From positions 496,001-560,000 of the forward strand of contig JAZAYU010000225.1 of assembly GCA_038501625.1 (NCBI GenBank): a stretch of DNA of 64,000 bases, in the 5' to 3' direction. The translations under genes were made by a program, and so were the position numbers. Below are positions 11,728 to 25,210 of this stretch, piece by piece. Each line of letters begins with the position of its first letter. Position 1 is the stretch's first letter. Below the pieces are notes generated by a model. The model was not told the DNA's origin. It saw only the letters and a program-made list of their open reading frames with translations, and did no database searches. The stretch comes from Corbicula japonica (lineage: Eukaryota > Mollusca > Bivalvia > Venerida > Cyrenidae).

Positions 11728-14700
11728 CTGTAAAACAAATAATAATGATACATGTAACTGATATATTTATAAATACAGGACCTGTACAAAATATACATTG
11801 TAACTGAAATAAGCCCTAATAATAACGTTTGCTGAATTTTAGAACATTGTCAAATATGCATAGAGTGAAATATGCAAATCAAGCATTATTTCTAGTAACA
11901 TCTGAACGTATTTAATGACATGAAATACGGTGAAATGAAAAGTAACCGCCATTAAATTTACACTACTATTTCTTTTAATCCAGAATTCAACAAATAACTG
12001 ATTTTTTATTATCATCATCTTTCCAAATATAATATTATATTGGTGTAATACCCTTTCACACGAAAATGGAGCATATCCGGCAATAAAAATATACAAAATT
12101 ATGAGTTACAATCTGAAAGAGGATTCGCTACGAAATATACCACTGTCAAGTCTTGTGAGTTATAAAGAAGACTTACGTTGCCAGTTGTCACAAGCCCCAA
12201 AATTGCATAAATCAGTGTTGTTACAACACACAACGCAGGACTGCTTGTAAGCATACTTAAACGCGTTGCATTGCTAAAACAAAATAAAGTTTGAACAGTG
12301 CAATGTACTTTCTAGTTGTTTCTTTTCATTCTTTTTTTTTTTGGGGGGGGGGGGGGGTGATATTGTACTGTGTTAGCAAGCCGGAATGTCGTTGTTTAAA
12401 TAGACGTGCCGTTACCATGTATAGATATTTTCTTGAATTTGGTTGGGCAATAAGCGGTTGAGATTTGTCATATATTGCAAATCGGTCTTTTAAATAAAGT
12501 AATTGACTTAATTTCCACAACTGGTCTCCCATCTTTTGTTGTCGTCCGCCATTTTCGTTTTCAATTCGGAAACATGGAACGAGAACACAGTTTTTAGCCC
12601 TTTGGTTACCCACAATAAGGAAGTTCTTACACAGTAAAATAGTGCTCTTTTTGAAGATGAATACTGATTAAAATTTTAATGAAGAATACTGAATAAATTG
12701 CATTTTTACAGAGAAGTTATTTTTGAGTAAATTTTAATGATAGATTGTAATAAATCAGCCTTTGAACAGGGGTGATTTTGGCCTGTTTACTGCCGAAATT
12801 GTTCACCTGTCAAACCAGCCGAGTCACTTTTGAAATAATTGCGCAAGGAAGCCGGTTAAGGTACCATTTCTTGCAGCTAGTATATGTAGCATTTTTACTT
12901 TCATTTTTGGTCTAAACAAATCAAAACAAGGGGTCAAGGTTTTAAGTTTTTTATCCTGTATTTGAATTGAATGATTAGAATAAAGGGATTTAAGAAAGAT
13001 ATGACAGTTATTTGGATGAAAACTCCACCACCAATGAATGAAAATGGCTATACCTTTTTGTAGGGCTCCCAAAGGGAAGAACCCATGATGTAAATTACAG
13101 TAATCAAGGACAGATTTCCTGATGGATGGTACACAATGCTTGCATATAAACTAAGGTAGGTCTATCTTGTATGTTTCCACTGTTGAACCTTAGGTCACCC
13201 CATGTTTGCCATAAGCTACTATGAATAGCAATAGACCATTTGTGTTTGGAGCAACATTTTGTCAACACAGAAAGACACACATGTTTAAACCGGGGCAAAT
13301 GTGGGGATCTTTAGCCATTTGCACTTTATTTTCTACCCAAGGGTAAGTTGATAAGTAAGGATGAGTGCTTTTACAGAAAGTCAGCCTACATTGTCTATGT
13401 TAATATCATTAAATACTATACTGCAAGTCGTCTATCGTGAAAACGCGACTAGTCCCATTATAGTAATCTTGAAAGGTTTGCTCAGTCATGGTTCTCTACT
13501 GTTGCATGGTCATAACCACTCAAAATAACTCTTTTTTTATTTAAAGTGACCATGGCCATGCCAACCTTTAGAATGATGAGCCATGACCATGTTATTTCAG
13601 TAAAATGGGTCAGTTTGCATTTAAAAGGTCTAAGTTTTGACAAGAATATTGATAAACTCACATTTTTACTGAAAATGATGGCTCATTTGGGGTTTATTAA
13701 TAAACAAAAATAGTCATTTGATTCAAAGTTTAACAAATTCTGTCAACTTAACAGAGACTCATACAAACTACGCTAACTGTTCCATAGGTAATTGTCCGGG
13801 GCGATAGAATTTGATACTTCGGATTTAAGTTTCATTGTTTCGGATCACTTTTATCTTTACAGTTCATGATATAAATCAATTTCATGCAGTAATAGTAGCA
13901 CCTGCTTTTCTTAATTTTGTGATATTTGATGATTTTAGAAATTCCATGGTACTGATATATCTACTGTTCACTGGGAGTTAGAGTGGTTAATGCTGTTCTG
14001 TGACAGTAAAATTGGTCTATATGCAGTCTTTAGATACATGATGGAGGACATTATTGAAAAGAACACAGTTCCATTCAGTGTCTACAAATTTCATGCCAAT
14101 AAATAATGTTTTCTTTTCTTCTTTTGATGTCAGGTCGGATGCCTGAGATGACTTCGGTCGCAGCAAACTGCCCTCACAGACGAGACACTTCTGAAATTAT
14201 TGCGCAAGGAAGCCGGTCAATGTACCTTTTCTTGCAACTAGAATATGTAGCATTGGATAGTATTACAAAGTTTATGTGAGATTTTTCATTTTTGGGACGT
14301 GAATAAAAGTGTGCTGTTCACAAATGCTTATATGAAACATATAGGGAAAAAACTGTGTTCTTAGGCCACATTGATACAATTATGTCGATCTCCTTTTATA
14401 GCGGAAATCTCATGAAGACAACTTAAATTGTTAAATAACTGTAAAATACGATTGTCATTTTTAATTTGAAAACAAATAAACTAATCAATTTTTAAAGAAA
14501 CAGTCAAATCCATAGACTCTCTGGCTTTATGTTAAAAACGCCACGCACATAAAATAGCGACATCATACTGGTTATTTTGAGATTCCCGATAAGAAAAATA
14601 TGAAGTTCGAACTAAAATTAGCCAAAAAAATAAATAACCAATATTTTATAATTCTCAGTCTCTCCGTTGTCAGCGTGTCCAAGAATTACTTTGCGAAAAC

Positions 14701-17700
14701 GGCAAGGTCGCGTCGGATCCCTGAATTTCCGGTGAGTATTTTCTTGATTTTTGTGAGAAAAGCGTTGTTTTTATATGTACTTAAAATATTTCCAGAGAAA
14801 TTCACCTAGTGCGGAATTATCTCCCAGTACTCGGCTATAATGCTTACTGGTCGATTACATTTATGCGAGTTTTACGAACCAACTGTCGACTTATTCAGCA
14901 AATGTCGGAGGTTTCACCAAATGATTGATAAAACGATAGAAATGTGGAGGAAATCGACCATTGAGCATTACAGTCGATTCCTAAGAGATCATCCCGCAGT
15001 AGGTTGTTTTCTCTGCAAATGTTCATAAGTATATAAAAACAACGATTTTCTAACAGCAAATCAACACAATACTCGCCGGAAATTCCGGGATCCGACGCGA
15101 CTTTGCCGTTTGCGCAAGGAAAAGATTGGTCAAAGAAACATCAATTTAGTCAGTTGTCGCCTTTTCGATCGATTTAGTTACATATATGGGTATGCAGTTG
15201 AGTTGCCGGTGTTTTATTTGTTAATATGCGGCATATTTAAGACACACGGGTTAGAGTTTAAATCATTTTAAAAAGTCCTATAGATAATTGCAATAGAAAC
15301 CTTACCAGTACGGGCGACTGTTCATTCAGCTTGTAAGAGAAAATGTGGTTTGAACATTTTTTCTATCTAATGCACAATCATTTGAGAGTTTAAAAGCAGA
15401 ATCGGCAAAATTATCATTAGCCGGCACAGCATCTTTCTCTGTAATGTTATGCCTAATTTTTATGCCTTAAGAAGTATTGTTTAAGGGAATGCTAAAGTAT
15501 GAAGCTAAAAGTGCATGCCAAAGAATCGAAATACATCATATTTTTTAACCATTAAAACATGCACATATATTTTCTTAATATATGTTTTCCGGAAAGCAAT
15601 TAAGGAATTAGGTTTAAATTAGCTCATCCATTTGCAACTTTAACTAATATTTATTTTTTTTTCCGTAATTTGTTTAATGCATAATGTAATTTTAGTGTCA
15701 TTTGTGCAGCTGCAAAAGGTTATCACTTTAAAAAAATAAAATATGCATATCAGGGATGGCCACATCAAGCACACAGGCAAACAGTAGAGAGGAAAAGAGA
15801 GCAAGTAATACAATAATCGATTTCAATATGGACGCCACAAACAATTAACGAAAGTGAGAACCCGAGGAGTAACCGCCTTGGAATGGTCAGTGGCAAAACA
15901 ATTAGCCACTGGGGGTTTAAACCAGGTTCTAGGGTGCACCGACCTCACACTTGCCCCAACAGGTTCTCCTATCACAAAACAAGAAGTAGAAAGAAAAAGT
16001 ATATCGGTTAAATGATAGTTGATACATGCTTTAATAGTAATCTTGGTTTGAGAGGTTTTAAGTTTGATTCAGTACGAAATGTAAATGGTTGATTGACGAA
16101 GAAAAAAATGCTCGTGATTACCCCCGTAAGTAACCTGTTACGAAACTATAGATGCCAATATCAGGGTAATCACAATTTCTAACATAAGGCTTGTGCCTGT
16201 TCAGTGCGCATTTTCAAAAGCATTTAGACATGTTAGATGGAAACATTTGATACACATAGGGAAAACATGTTATTTTGTGGTTTGTAATTTACCAGCTAAT
16301 GACACGTTTGCCGGCTAATGACACGTTTGCCTGCTAATAACACGTTTGCCGGCTAATGACAAGTACTAATTTGTCCGATCCGTAGTATGGTACCTTTGAA
16401 TTAAAAACAACGGCCTTTTGGGGAATTATATGCACAACTTTCATCCTTGTGTATGGGAACCATGGCGGGTTAGTAAAATAATTGTAGTTTCCTATGAAAT
16501 ATTACAAAGGTCGATAATTTATGTCTGAATCCAATGGATTCAGCATACGAGAACCCATAACTGGGTCAAACCAAAGAGTATGCATTTGGAAGCCAAAGAA
16601 CTGTCGGTTGTACTGGAATATTGCAGATTTGTTTGTTTGGGGTTTAACGCCTGGTTTCAACACCTTTCTGGTTATATCCCGGCGGTCAGTCCACCTAACC
16701 GGTGTTCCTGGGTCTCTAACCAGTACTAACCAATTTCTCCGCAAGCGACTGACTGCTTCCTCACTTGAATCAGAGGTGAGGGACAAATGACTCTCAGACG
16801 CAATGTCCGAGTTCAATTGTCACGCAGAAATTTTTCCCGCCTCGGCTGGGGATCGAACTCACGACCCCTGGATTGACAGTCCGATGCTCTATCCACTGAG
16901 CTAGCCGGGCGGGCTAGAATATTGCAGAATTCATACTTTAGAGCATGCTATTAATTACGGCACCTGGTTTGAAGACTTACCAATTCCCCGATACATCCCA
17001 TGTCATAGCGTATCATATTAGTTGCAACATTCTGGTTGAATCCTTTGTGGACATAACAGTACTGGAATAAATTGATTGTCTTAATTTTAACTTCAATACA
17101 GAAGAAAACAGTTCAATATACGGTGTGCATCATATACCCAGTACACTTTGTTTCTGTTAACTCGCAATGAACTGATTAAAAGTTTGAAATTCGGAATAAA
17201 ATTCGTTATTCTTCTACAAACGAAACAGCCGTTAAGAAGAGCATATCAAATATTTCACTCGACCTGATAAATCTGCGTTAAAATAAGGCCACTACAAACA
17301 ATTGGCGAAGAATGTTCTGTACATCTTTGGTGCTTGTCAGATAAAACGTGTGGCCTTTATTGAGAGACTCAGTACAAACTGTACAATGTTAACATGTGGT
17401 TTTCTCTTAGAAACCGTGTTTCATCTCGTATGTCATCGAACATATTACAACAACAAAAATGGTTTATGAATTTGTTTGTTTTGTCTGTTTTTGGAAAAAC
17501 AATAAAATTTGTAATTGTTTAATTTAAGAAGAAATCTTAAGCTCAATTTAATGTGGAATAACATTTGTGTTTCAAATATTGACATCTTGATAACATTATA
17601 AAAATTCCAAAATATATTCATGTGCCTTATGTTAAACATGCTGAATGCTATTGTTATACAGTATATGTAAAACAAAAATGCGATTTAAAAATAATGCATT

Positions 17701-20700
17701 TGTTTTATTCAAATTGCAAAAGGTGTCCACCCAAAAAGCCACATAAAACGTCAAAACACATAAAAATATTAATTTTAAAACATAGGAGATTTTAATATTG
17801 TACGGTGCGTCTATAAATAACATAATTCTGTTGACAGAGACTGTGGCAAACTCCGAAAGAAATTTGATCAAAATATCTCGCTTGCTCACAAGAGCATATA
17901 AATCATTATTTTTACTTAATTTTACTTTTTGTATCAAATACAGTAACAAACTAATTACGACCAGCCCGTATTGAGACCAATTCGTTAATAAGACTACTAT
18001 TTTAAAGTCCCTCTTTACAATTTTGTAATAGTTTTGACTCCAAAATTAAAACCACTTCACAATGAAGTCCGCTTAATAAGTAAAGACCCAGATTTGCTCC
18101 TAAGTAGTGGCCATATCATTTGAAAATCACAGTAGCGCTATTTGTGCAGTGTAGCGGCCGTAAAAAGTCTCCTCGTACATAAAGTCAGTTACTGTACTGT
18201 TATCAGTAAAATAATCCGTTACCGATCTCGTGCAGTGATGACAACGTATATCAGGGCTATCCGATCAACCTTTTGGGGGGTTGTCACGGTAAGCTCAATT
18301 GGTTGCGTCGCAGGTATTGCAGGGCTATGCACTGTCGCCGTGATGGTGCGGGTTCGCTCCCAGGTAGAGGTAATATCATTTTAAGAGCGATAATTTACTG
18401 TTCCATTTTAATACGACACAATGGCAAAGATTGGAGAACAAGATACGACCAAACCATAAAATAAGGTAAATAAGTGTCAAGGAGAACTTCAGGTAAAGGT
18501 GCAAAAGCAAAGTGAATAGGTAGAATATTGTAAATTAAAGATCATTAAAGATTAATAAAAAACTGATTGCTTACAGAATTCCTATTGCATTCTTTGACTT
18601 GATCACAGTCTTTTGGGTCTCGAACGTCACTACAAGAAAGGCAAAGTAGTCCGGTATTTGTAACTGAAAATATTAAATGAAAATACATATAAAACATATT
18701 TCTGAACTTTGTAATGTATTTGTACAAAAACTTTTATTAAAGAACAAATAGTTGGCTAGATGCTAGATACATTTGTACAAGAACACTCTGACCTTATACG
18801 ATAACAGAATTGGTCTTACAAGTATCTTGAATATCTTTACATTTTGAAAATCAAATATTGGATGCTTTTATTTTATTGACTTCAATTATATTGCAGTGCG
18901 AAATACGCAGAATTTATATCGACGCGAACACAGCTTTTGAACTCGTATTTCTTTTTCTCTAAAGCGTCAGACAAATCAGGACGTTATAAACATCGACTTT
19001 TTTAGAGAAATGTTTATGTTAAAATAGCTCAGATGCCGACATCGTTTTAAACACATCGTCGATTGACCGTATTACATCACATGAAAAAAAGACAAATAAT
19101 TAAAAGCATATTTTCTTCAAAAATATGATCCAGAAAAAGTACAAAGTTGTCAAATGCCGCGATGAAAGTTGACACATATGACGTCATATATCGATTTCAT
19201 CGTTTTTAGACGGCGATGTTCGTCTTGCAACATCTTACTTGGTTTATATCTCACAGCTTGTTCGCTTTTCAAGAGCTTGCAACGATGTGAATGATTTCAA
19301 TGAACGTAATCTTTGCATTAAAGAAAAACTTTTAGAACAAGGTTATCGGTATCACAAATTGAGTAAATCCTTTTGCAAGTTATATCGCCGATACCCAGAT
19401 CTAATTCATAAATACAGGTGCAGTTTAAAATCACTATTCAACAAGGTATTTCACAGCCAGTTTTTTATGGAGATTTAATTTACAAACTTAAGTACATAAA
19501 ATGCGATGTTAATTTCTCCCTGTTATTCGTAAAAACCATCTGTAAATTTAAAAAGAAAGGTTATCAACATGATATTTTACAGCGCGCTGCAGGCCTGGTG
19601 ATTTACCCATCTAAAGTTGATCATTATGCTTACCTATTTGGTTGTACGACGGTGGCAGGGGTTTAAGAGTTTATGAAGGTTTATGGGGAAATCTTTTCTT
19701 AAAAGAACCGAAAAGCTCGATTTGTTTCTTTTATCCCTGTCATAGTGTTCTTGCTGATTTTACTCCAGGAGCTCTGGTCTCGGTAAGATCATTGAGAACC
19801 CGCTCTTTGGCTTTGCAAAGCTATTAGCTTCTTATGTTTTATATGTTTGTGCGCTTTTGCATGTAACATTGTTGAGCCTTTGGGTGGGTTGGAGTTTTTT
19901 CACCAAGACAACTTGTACTTGTTTTGTGATATGAGAACCTGTTGGGGCAAGTGTGAGGTTGGTGCACCCTAGAACCTGGTTTAAAACCCCAGTGGCAATT
20001 TGTTTTGCCACTGACCGTTCCAAGGCGGTATCCCCAAAGGTTCTCTCTTTCGTTAATTGTTTTGGTGTCCTATTTGAATTGACATACTTATATCAAACAT
20101 GCTCTCTATTTCTCTCTTCTTTTTCGCTGCGTAAAGAGGCTGTGTTTTGTGGGAGTGGCCAATCCTGATATGCATATATTACTTTTTTTCAAAAAAATAT
20201 TACTGTACTGTAACAGGTTGCATTCTATGTTAAAATAATTATAGACAAGCGCAGTTAAAATAGTTTCTTTTTTATTACAAGTAACATTGTTTTGGCATTT
20301 TGGACAAGAGAAGAATAATATATTATGTCGAGACTAGATTTTGTATCAACTGGTGCGACTAATTACACACGTTTTAATTTCCCAATCGTAGGCGACCGAA
20401 ACGGTCAAACATATATTTAAAGCGGCTCGATTTTTGATTTTATGTGATAAATAACAATGTTCGGGTTCAAATTATAATTAAATTATTTAACTCATCAAAA
20501 ACATTGATATTAACGCCTCGTTTTATATCGATTTATAAGCCTCTTTAAAAAAATAAGCATAAAATGATATCTCATGTTGTATCCTCAAGATAGTCTGCAC
20601 CAACGGTTCCGACAAGGTCCAAATAGAGTTTTTGTCTGTGCAAAGGAAAGAGGACAAAGGATAATGATTTAAAGATAATGGCTAGAGATGTTTAATTAGT

Positions 20701-23506
20701 TTCATATGCGTTATATTAACTGATCAGTTAATTATGCCACCCCCTTCGAAGAAGCGGGGGTATATTGTTTTGCCCATGTCGGTTGGTCGGTCGGTCGGTC
20801 CGTAGACCACATCTTGTCAGAGCAAAAACTAGACATTGCTTTGACATACAGACTTCACGTTTAGTATGAAGGTTGGTCATGATCATCAGAAGACCCCTGT
20901 TGATTTTCATGTCAGTAGGTCAACGGTCAAGGTCAAAGTGACCTTCAACACAAAAACATTGTCCAATTAATAACCAGACAATGCTTTCACCTATGGTCCT
21001 CAAATTGGTAGACAAGTTTGTCACCATCTGTACGAAACCCTATTGATTTTCAGGACAGTAGGTTGAAGGTAAAGGTCACGGCGACCTTCAACACAAAAAC
21101 CTTCAACGATCATTAACTTGACAATGGGTTAACAACCGGGCTTGCAGAGCTTTCAGTAGTTTATACTTAATCCTAGATATTAATATATTTAAGGTATTAC
21201 TTATTGAAATTACGCGTACAAATATGTCAGATGTACAGAATATACATAATCAAATTAAAAACTAATTACCTGCACCACATAAATGGCGGTTGCATACGTC
21301 AGTATTACAGCATTGCGAGCATACGGATATGTCACCTACAGACCGTATACCGGTGTTGAAGTATATTTGGTTTGACATGTTCTTGTCCCCGTCCTTGATT
21401 TTCCCGGATATTTGATTTTTGTATTCTTCAATAATTGTTAACTTCCGAGCTTCATATAATTCAGTTTTGTTCAATGAAACATCTGGTCCAGTCAAAAATG
21501 CAGTTTGCCTCTTGCCGACTAGTATTTGTTGACACACCTGCATCAAAATTTATGATTACTTCTTGGCCACTGTTCTATTAACATTACAAACATTGTTTTC
21601 AAAATAAACAAATTCAAGGTACATTTTAAATTAATTGAAGCCATAATATTATTTCATGTCCTCTATGAACAATAATAAATGTAATATTACTTCAGGTATA
21701 TGACAGAGGACCAAAAACGTAATGGCCAAATTTCAATTTATTTAGCTAATAATTAGACAAAAAGACCTTCGTAAATCTTAATCTGGTTTTAGAAGTCAGA
21801 CATTGTTCTCGAAGTCTTACCATTGAATTGGCGCATCCTAAACTGTAGTATGTAGCCATATTTGAGCCCATATATTTCTGAGAAATACATTGCTGCAATA
21901 CAAATAAACTTGTCTCTGAGCAGATATCCGATCAGAAAGAATAAATACTTTTCAAAAACAATGCAACAAATATTGAATTTCAACCAAACAAATGATTAAA
22001 ATTGACTTGCACAACATAGATTTTGAGGTATAACTTCAGATGCACATTAATCATCGGCTGATTCAAAAGTGTTTTATATTAATAATGCATACATGATGAT
22101 TGATGAAGCGATATCTAAGAGTTATACTAAATGTTCTCAGCTAACAACCTCTTTTAGAAATTTTAGAGATAAACGATTTGTATTAACACCTGCTGTTAAA
22201 GCTTCTAATGAAAATAAATATACTCGTATGTAGGCAACCCAATTATTTTATCTGGGGACATACGCCGCTGAACATGGAATGGTATTAAATCTGAAAATAC
22301 CACATTCGCAAATTGGCAAAATGTCCTATTTTGACATGGCGCGTCAATATAAAATGCGATGTTTAAATAGCTGTATACCTCGTTACTCGCGCAGGTCACG
22401 AGATTAGTACAGTCTCCTGGATCTGGCACATGATCGCACTGCAAACATTGTAGAGCTCCACAACAGTATAGACAAGTGGCAAGAAGTAGGCCGCATAAAA
22501 TACCTAAAATAATGGCAAACAGTTAAATATGAATACATGTATAAGGAATCGCCACACCCAGAAAACACAGCCTCTATAGGCCGTCAAAATGCAGAGAAAA
22601 GAGGAGAGTATGTGCTTCAAGTGTTTGGTAGAGAGGGAATGGGTGTGCAAACTGACTAAAAAATGCAATCCCTGAGGGATTAAAAGATAACAGTATTCAT
22701 TGAAAGTAAGCGGAGACGTTTTACTGGGTAAAACCAGGTTTTCTTTAGAAAATTCCGGTTTATTAGATTTGGGTAAGCCGTTTGGCGGACGTGCGTCAAC
22801 ATTTCACCAAGTTTTTGCGAAAATTGTATTATTCTCAATAACCGTTTAAAATAGAGCTTTGAAACTCAAAATAATTGTCTGATATCAAAGTAGCAATGGC
22901 CAGGACAAGATACATAACCCCTGACTGTATTTTGTTGAAGTTATGCTTCTTTTTACTGAACATTTTCATTACGTTCTTGTCATGTTTGTGAAAAATGTTT
23001 TTTTTTCTCAGTAACCTCTGCCGTATATAGGCATACTTTCAGGGGATACGGGTGGTATGTACCGTGTTTGTCTCTTGTATGGTTGGCCGTATTTGTGTGG
23101 CCGTCGGGTTTCATATATCCATACATTTTGTACTCGAACACATGCTTAAAATGTTTGAAAATTAATATGTGTTGTTGTTTACACAATAAAATGACTTAAT
23201 ATGACTAAGCTACGCAGTTTGGACATAGAAAAACTGTGGTCGATGATCAGACTCGCGAAACCAATCTTGTTACCTTTTCTTTTATATCGTGTTCGGTGCC
23301 CCTATATGCTACATTTTTTTTTGTAATTCCCAAAGCTATATAGATATAATATTATTTCATTCAGCCTAAACCTCAGTTTTGCAGTAAAACAGAAGGTTGG
23401 TGATCAGACTCTTGTCTTGTTTTCTTTCATGTCGTGTTCAATGCTTCTGGAAAAATCTTTGCACCATTTTACAAAACAAAAACATATTAGACTTACCTGC
23501 TGCCAT
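11639..23506 (-). CDS. LU-A: two-domain three-finger (Ly6/uPAR) GPI-anchored protein, 7 exons
   Basis: Spliced model on the minus strand: 23506-23497, 22503-22379, 21537-21270, 18663-18575, 17061-16981, 12273-12177, 11727-11639. All introns are GT-AG and phases agree (1,0,1,0,0,1), giving about 252 aa. Residues 1-22 form a Leu-rich signal peptide. LU domain 1 runs from C23-L-Q-C26 to C121-C122-N-T-D-V-C-N128. LU domain 2 runs from C142-L-S-C145 to C207-C208-N-N-T-D-L-C-N215 and keeps the family pattern (paired N-terminal Cys, Gly-Cys at 186-187, CCxxxxCN end). Residues 225-252 are a Ser/Thr/Gly linker followed by a hydrophobic tail ending at the stop, as in GPI-attachment signals. LU1 has a long charged middle loop and seems to lack the central Gly-Cys pair, so it is divergent. 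LU proteins are usually surface receptors, inhibitors or toxin-like ligands; the ligand here is unknown. The Ig gene starts 157 bp after the stop. Confidence 0.8.
12177..12273 (-). CDS. LU-A exon 6: end of LU domain 2
   Basis: Acceptor TTTGTTTTAG, donor GTAAGT. It encodes the closing CVVCCNNTDLCN and ends in phase 1 after NWQ. Exon 43566-43662 in unit B is nearly identical. Confidence 0.85.
12300..15440. other. Unit-A-only 3.1 kb block in LU-A intron 5
   Basis: Absent from unit B between the LU exon 6 flank and the match at 15450. It holds a poly-T/poly-G tract (12330-12358), a direct repeat of about 75 bp (12828-12900 and 14186-14260) and an inverted pair of about 50 bp (14690-14740 and 15065-15115). 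No gene seen. Confidence 0.6.
14690..15115. repeat. Inverted repeat pair with CGCGTCGGATCCC
   Basis: GGTCGCGTCGGATCCCTGAATT on the left and its near-complement on the right, about 330 bp apart; a likely small inverted-repeat element. Confidence 0.6.
15740..15985 (-). mobile_element. Penelope-like tail, minus strand
   Basis: From ATATGCATATCAGG to the GAGAACC-bounded structured block. The duplicate at about 44730 lacks it. Confidence 0.7.
16293..16362. repeat. 19 bp minisatellite, unit A (about 3.7 copies)
   Basis: Unit CGGCTAATGACACGTTTGC. The duplicate in unit B is expanded. Confidence 0.85.
16628..16916 (-). mobile_element. tRNA-derived SINE in LU-A intron 5
   Basis: Perfect 12 bp target duplication GAATATTGCAGA (16616-16627 and 16917-16928). 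The duplicate at about 45470 has one copy and no SINE. The head (minus strand, from 16916) has box A TAGCTCAGTGG and box B GAGTTCGATCC. The far end is an AAAC-rich tail. Confidence 0.85.
16981..17061 (-). CDS. LU-A exon 5: middle of LU domain 2
   Basis: Acceptor TTTATTCCAG, donor GTAAGT, 27 codons in phase 0. It encodes YCYVHKGFNQ and YDMGC, the usual LU centre. LU1 has no matching separate exon. Confidence 0.8.
18280..18385 (+). repeat. Old tRNA-like SINE head
   Basis: GGTAAGCTCAATTGGTTGCG resembles box A and GCGGGTTCGCTCCC box B. It is shared with 48540-48655, so it predates the duplication. Confidence 0.5.
18575..18663 (-). CDS. LU-A exon 4: first half of LU domain 2
   Basis: Acceptor ATATTTTCAG, donor GTAAGC, phase 1 in and phase 0 out. 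It encodes CLSCSDVRDPKDC and ECNRNS, the same layout as the start of LU1, which points to internal domain duplication. Confidence 0.8.
19204..20183 (+). mobile_element. Penelope-like element, 5' truncated copy
   Basis: It starts at the position equal to 56207 of the nested copy (TTTTTAGACGGCGATG) and runs to CCTGATATGCATAT. The reverse transcriptase end is broken by a frame change near 19435. The duplicate locus near 50130 lacks it, so insertion followed duplication. Confidence 0.8.
20735..21115. mobile_element. Dispersed bivalve repeat in LU-A intron 3
   Basis: Starts ATGCCACCCCCTTCGAAGAA, has a GGTCGGTCGGTCGGTC run and paired AAGGTCAAAGTGACCTT words. Absent from the matching part of unit B. 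Confidence 0.6.
21270..21537 (-). CDS. LU-A exon 3: second half of LU domain 1
   Basis: Acceptor TTGATGCAG, donor GTAATT, phase 0 in and phase 1 out. It encodes VCQQ, a long charged loop and the closing motif CSQCCNTDVCN. The paralog in unit B has lost this closing motif. Confidence 0.8.
22379..22503 (-). CDS. LU-A exon 2: signal peptide and first half of LU domain 1
   Basis: Acceptor TTATTTTAG, donor GTATAC. It encodes the hydrophobic leader and the opening of LU1 (CLQC, then a Cys after DPGD, then TCASNE). It ends in phase 0. The copy at 51998-52122 differs by only a few residues. Confidence 0.8.
22535..22625 (-). repeat. Penelope-like 3' end remnant in LU-A intron 1
   Basis: GGAATCGCCACACCCAGAAAACACAG matches the complement of the tail's end; the duplicate is at 52155-52235 (broken here into family similarity only). 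Confidence 0.35.
23497..23506 (-). CDS. LU-A exon 1 (start codon exon)
   Basis: A 10 bp coding piece, ATGGCAGCAG followed by the donor GTAAGT. The start is preceded by AAGTGAAAATA in both LU copies. It ends in phase 1 and joins exon 2 inside the signal peptide. Confidence 0.65.
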
Positions 23507-23509
23507 TAT

Positions 23510-25210
23510 TTTCACTTAAACAGTGACCTGTACTTCTTCTTATCTGCTTTGAGATAATAAAGTAACCTGTCTATCTAATAACGTGACATTTACGATGACT
23601 GTAGTAAACTAGCCTGGCACCAGCTCGATGGTTTATTAAAAAAAACTGAAATATGTATTACCTCATTTTTTAAATTCATTTCATGTTCTTTTAATCTAAT
23701 ATTCTGAACGTTCTGGGAAATAAGGGAAGTAAAATGCATTTCAGTAAGTTACCTGCAGGAGTTGCTTTTCTTGGAGGTATTGGCGATTATTGTATAAGTG
23801 ACATTAGAATATATAACAGAACATTGGGGCGGGAGCCAGTGTAGTAATAAACGGAAATATGACGAAGCTATTTAGCGAAAATAAAGGCGCTACCATATTC
23901 AAACAAACAAGTCGTTTGGGTTCACTTCAAAACGAACGTTTATATGCCATTCTGTATAATTCGTTTAGGTATCACTAACGTTGCAAATGGCGATAATTCA
24001 TATTTTAATTACCAAGTACATACTGACACAACAAATCAAAGGACTGGAGGTACTGATGAGTCGGCCATCAAAACACAATTGAAAAGCAATGGATTTTTGG
24101 GTTTGATTAAGTTGGACCAGAAATAAACTTTCGCCTCAAGAACGGGGAACAATTTACTCCTCCGAGACATAGATCTTCGACCCCAAAAACAATTAATGTC
24201 CAATTAACAAGTCAAGACAAATACTGTTATCAAGTTTGCAGACGTGGTGACATGGAAAGCGAACCTGGTGGTAGGACAATACGTCTAAAGGCATAATTTG
24301 AATATGATTGGACTTGTAGACAATAAAATGAAACTGACCAATCACAATTAAGTGAAGGATATCATACTTCATAGGTCATATGGTCAACAGTGAAACAACG
24401 CTGGTCAGTTCTCAAACACAACGCTTTATTTAAAGGTATTACTCCTTTCGTCCTTGCATTTTGCATTTAGAGAGACTTTTTAATTTTTCATTTTATCAAT
24501 GAGAGTGCAATGACGAATGGAATATTACCTTAATGGCGTGAATACTTTTGTAAGTGTGGAAGAATCCTGTGAGCAGTTGTTTGCAAGCGCAGTATCATTA
24601 GACAGCACCTAAAATTCTGAGTTGAGATACGGTGACACCAATGACAGAAAAAAAGTAGCTAAGCTAGTCATAATCTTTGAATATTCAAACTTGAAATCGA
24701 CAAACAGAATTGGGTCACATGATTTAAAATAATACTACAAGTGACACTATGGTTTTTTTCAATGGTTCTATTATTCAGCAAATAATGTTCAAACACACAA
24801 TTACATTGATGCTTTTTTGTCAACTGATGTTTTTTCAATGAGGTGCACATTAAAACGTTTTGGTTATATTTTATATAACTTGTCTCCATTTCACATCCAC
24901 TATTTGTATCGACATTTGTGATTTTTTTATTCATGTCCATTACAAAAGCAGCATGCTCCATTGCAGGAATTAGTGGCAATCTAAAGGCTGTATGCTCCCT
25001 CAGACAGTCATAGACAGAATTGTCAAACTGGTCTCCTCACAGCATTCCATGTAGAGCTGTTATCCTGAAATATTAATTTCAACAAATAACCTATTTATAT
25101 TGAAGTTGTAATGATTTTAGCTGAAGTGTCTTTGTTTTCTTTAAATTAAGGGTAATTTTGGTTATTAATTGCCAGAATCCACCAAAAAGTTACATTAGAT
25201 GGGTGTTCAC
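23510..25210. other. Upstream of LU-A
   Basis: 23510-24000 is similar to 59825-60060 and should hold the LU promoter. No clear TATA box chosen. 24660-25060 has an open minus-strand stretch with an in-frame stop, which I do not call as a gene. Confidence 0.4.

Noticed and set aside
16830..16916. A free-standing tRNA gene
   Set aside because: It is the head of a SINE with a target duplication and an attached tail; the cloverleaf is imperfect.
24668..25060. Minus-strand frame of about 100 codons as a gene
   Set aside because: An in-frame stop separates it from the nearest acceptor-like site, and the composition shows no coding bias I can see.
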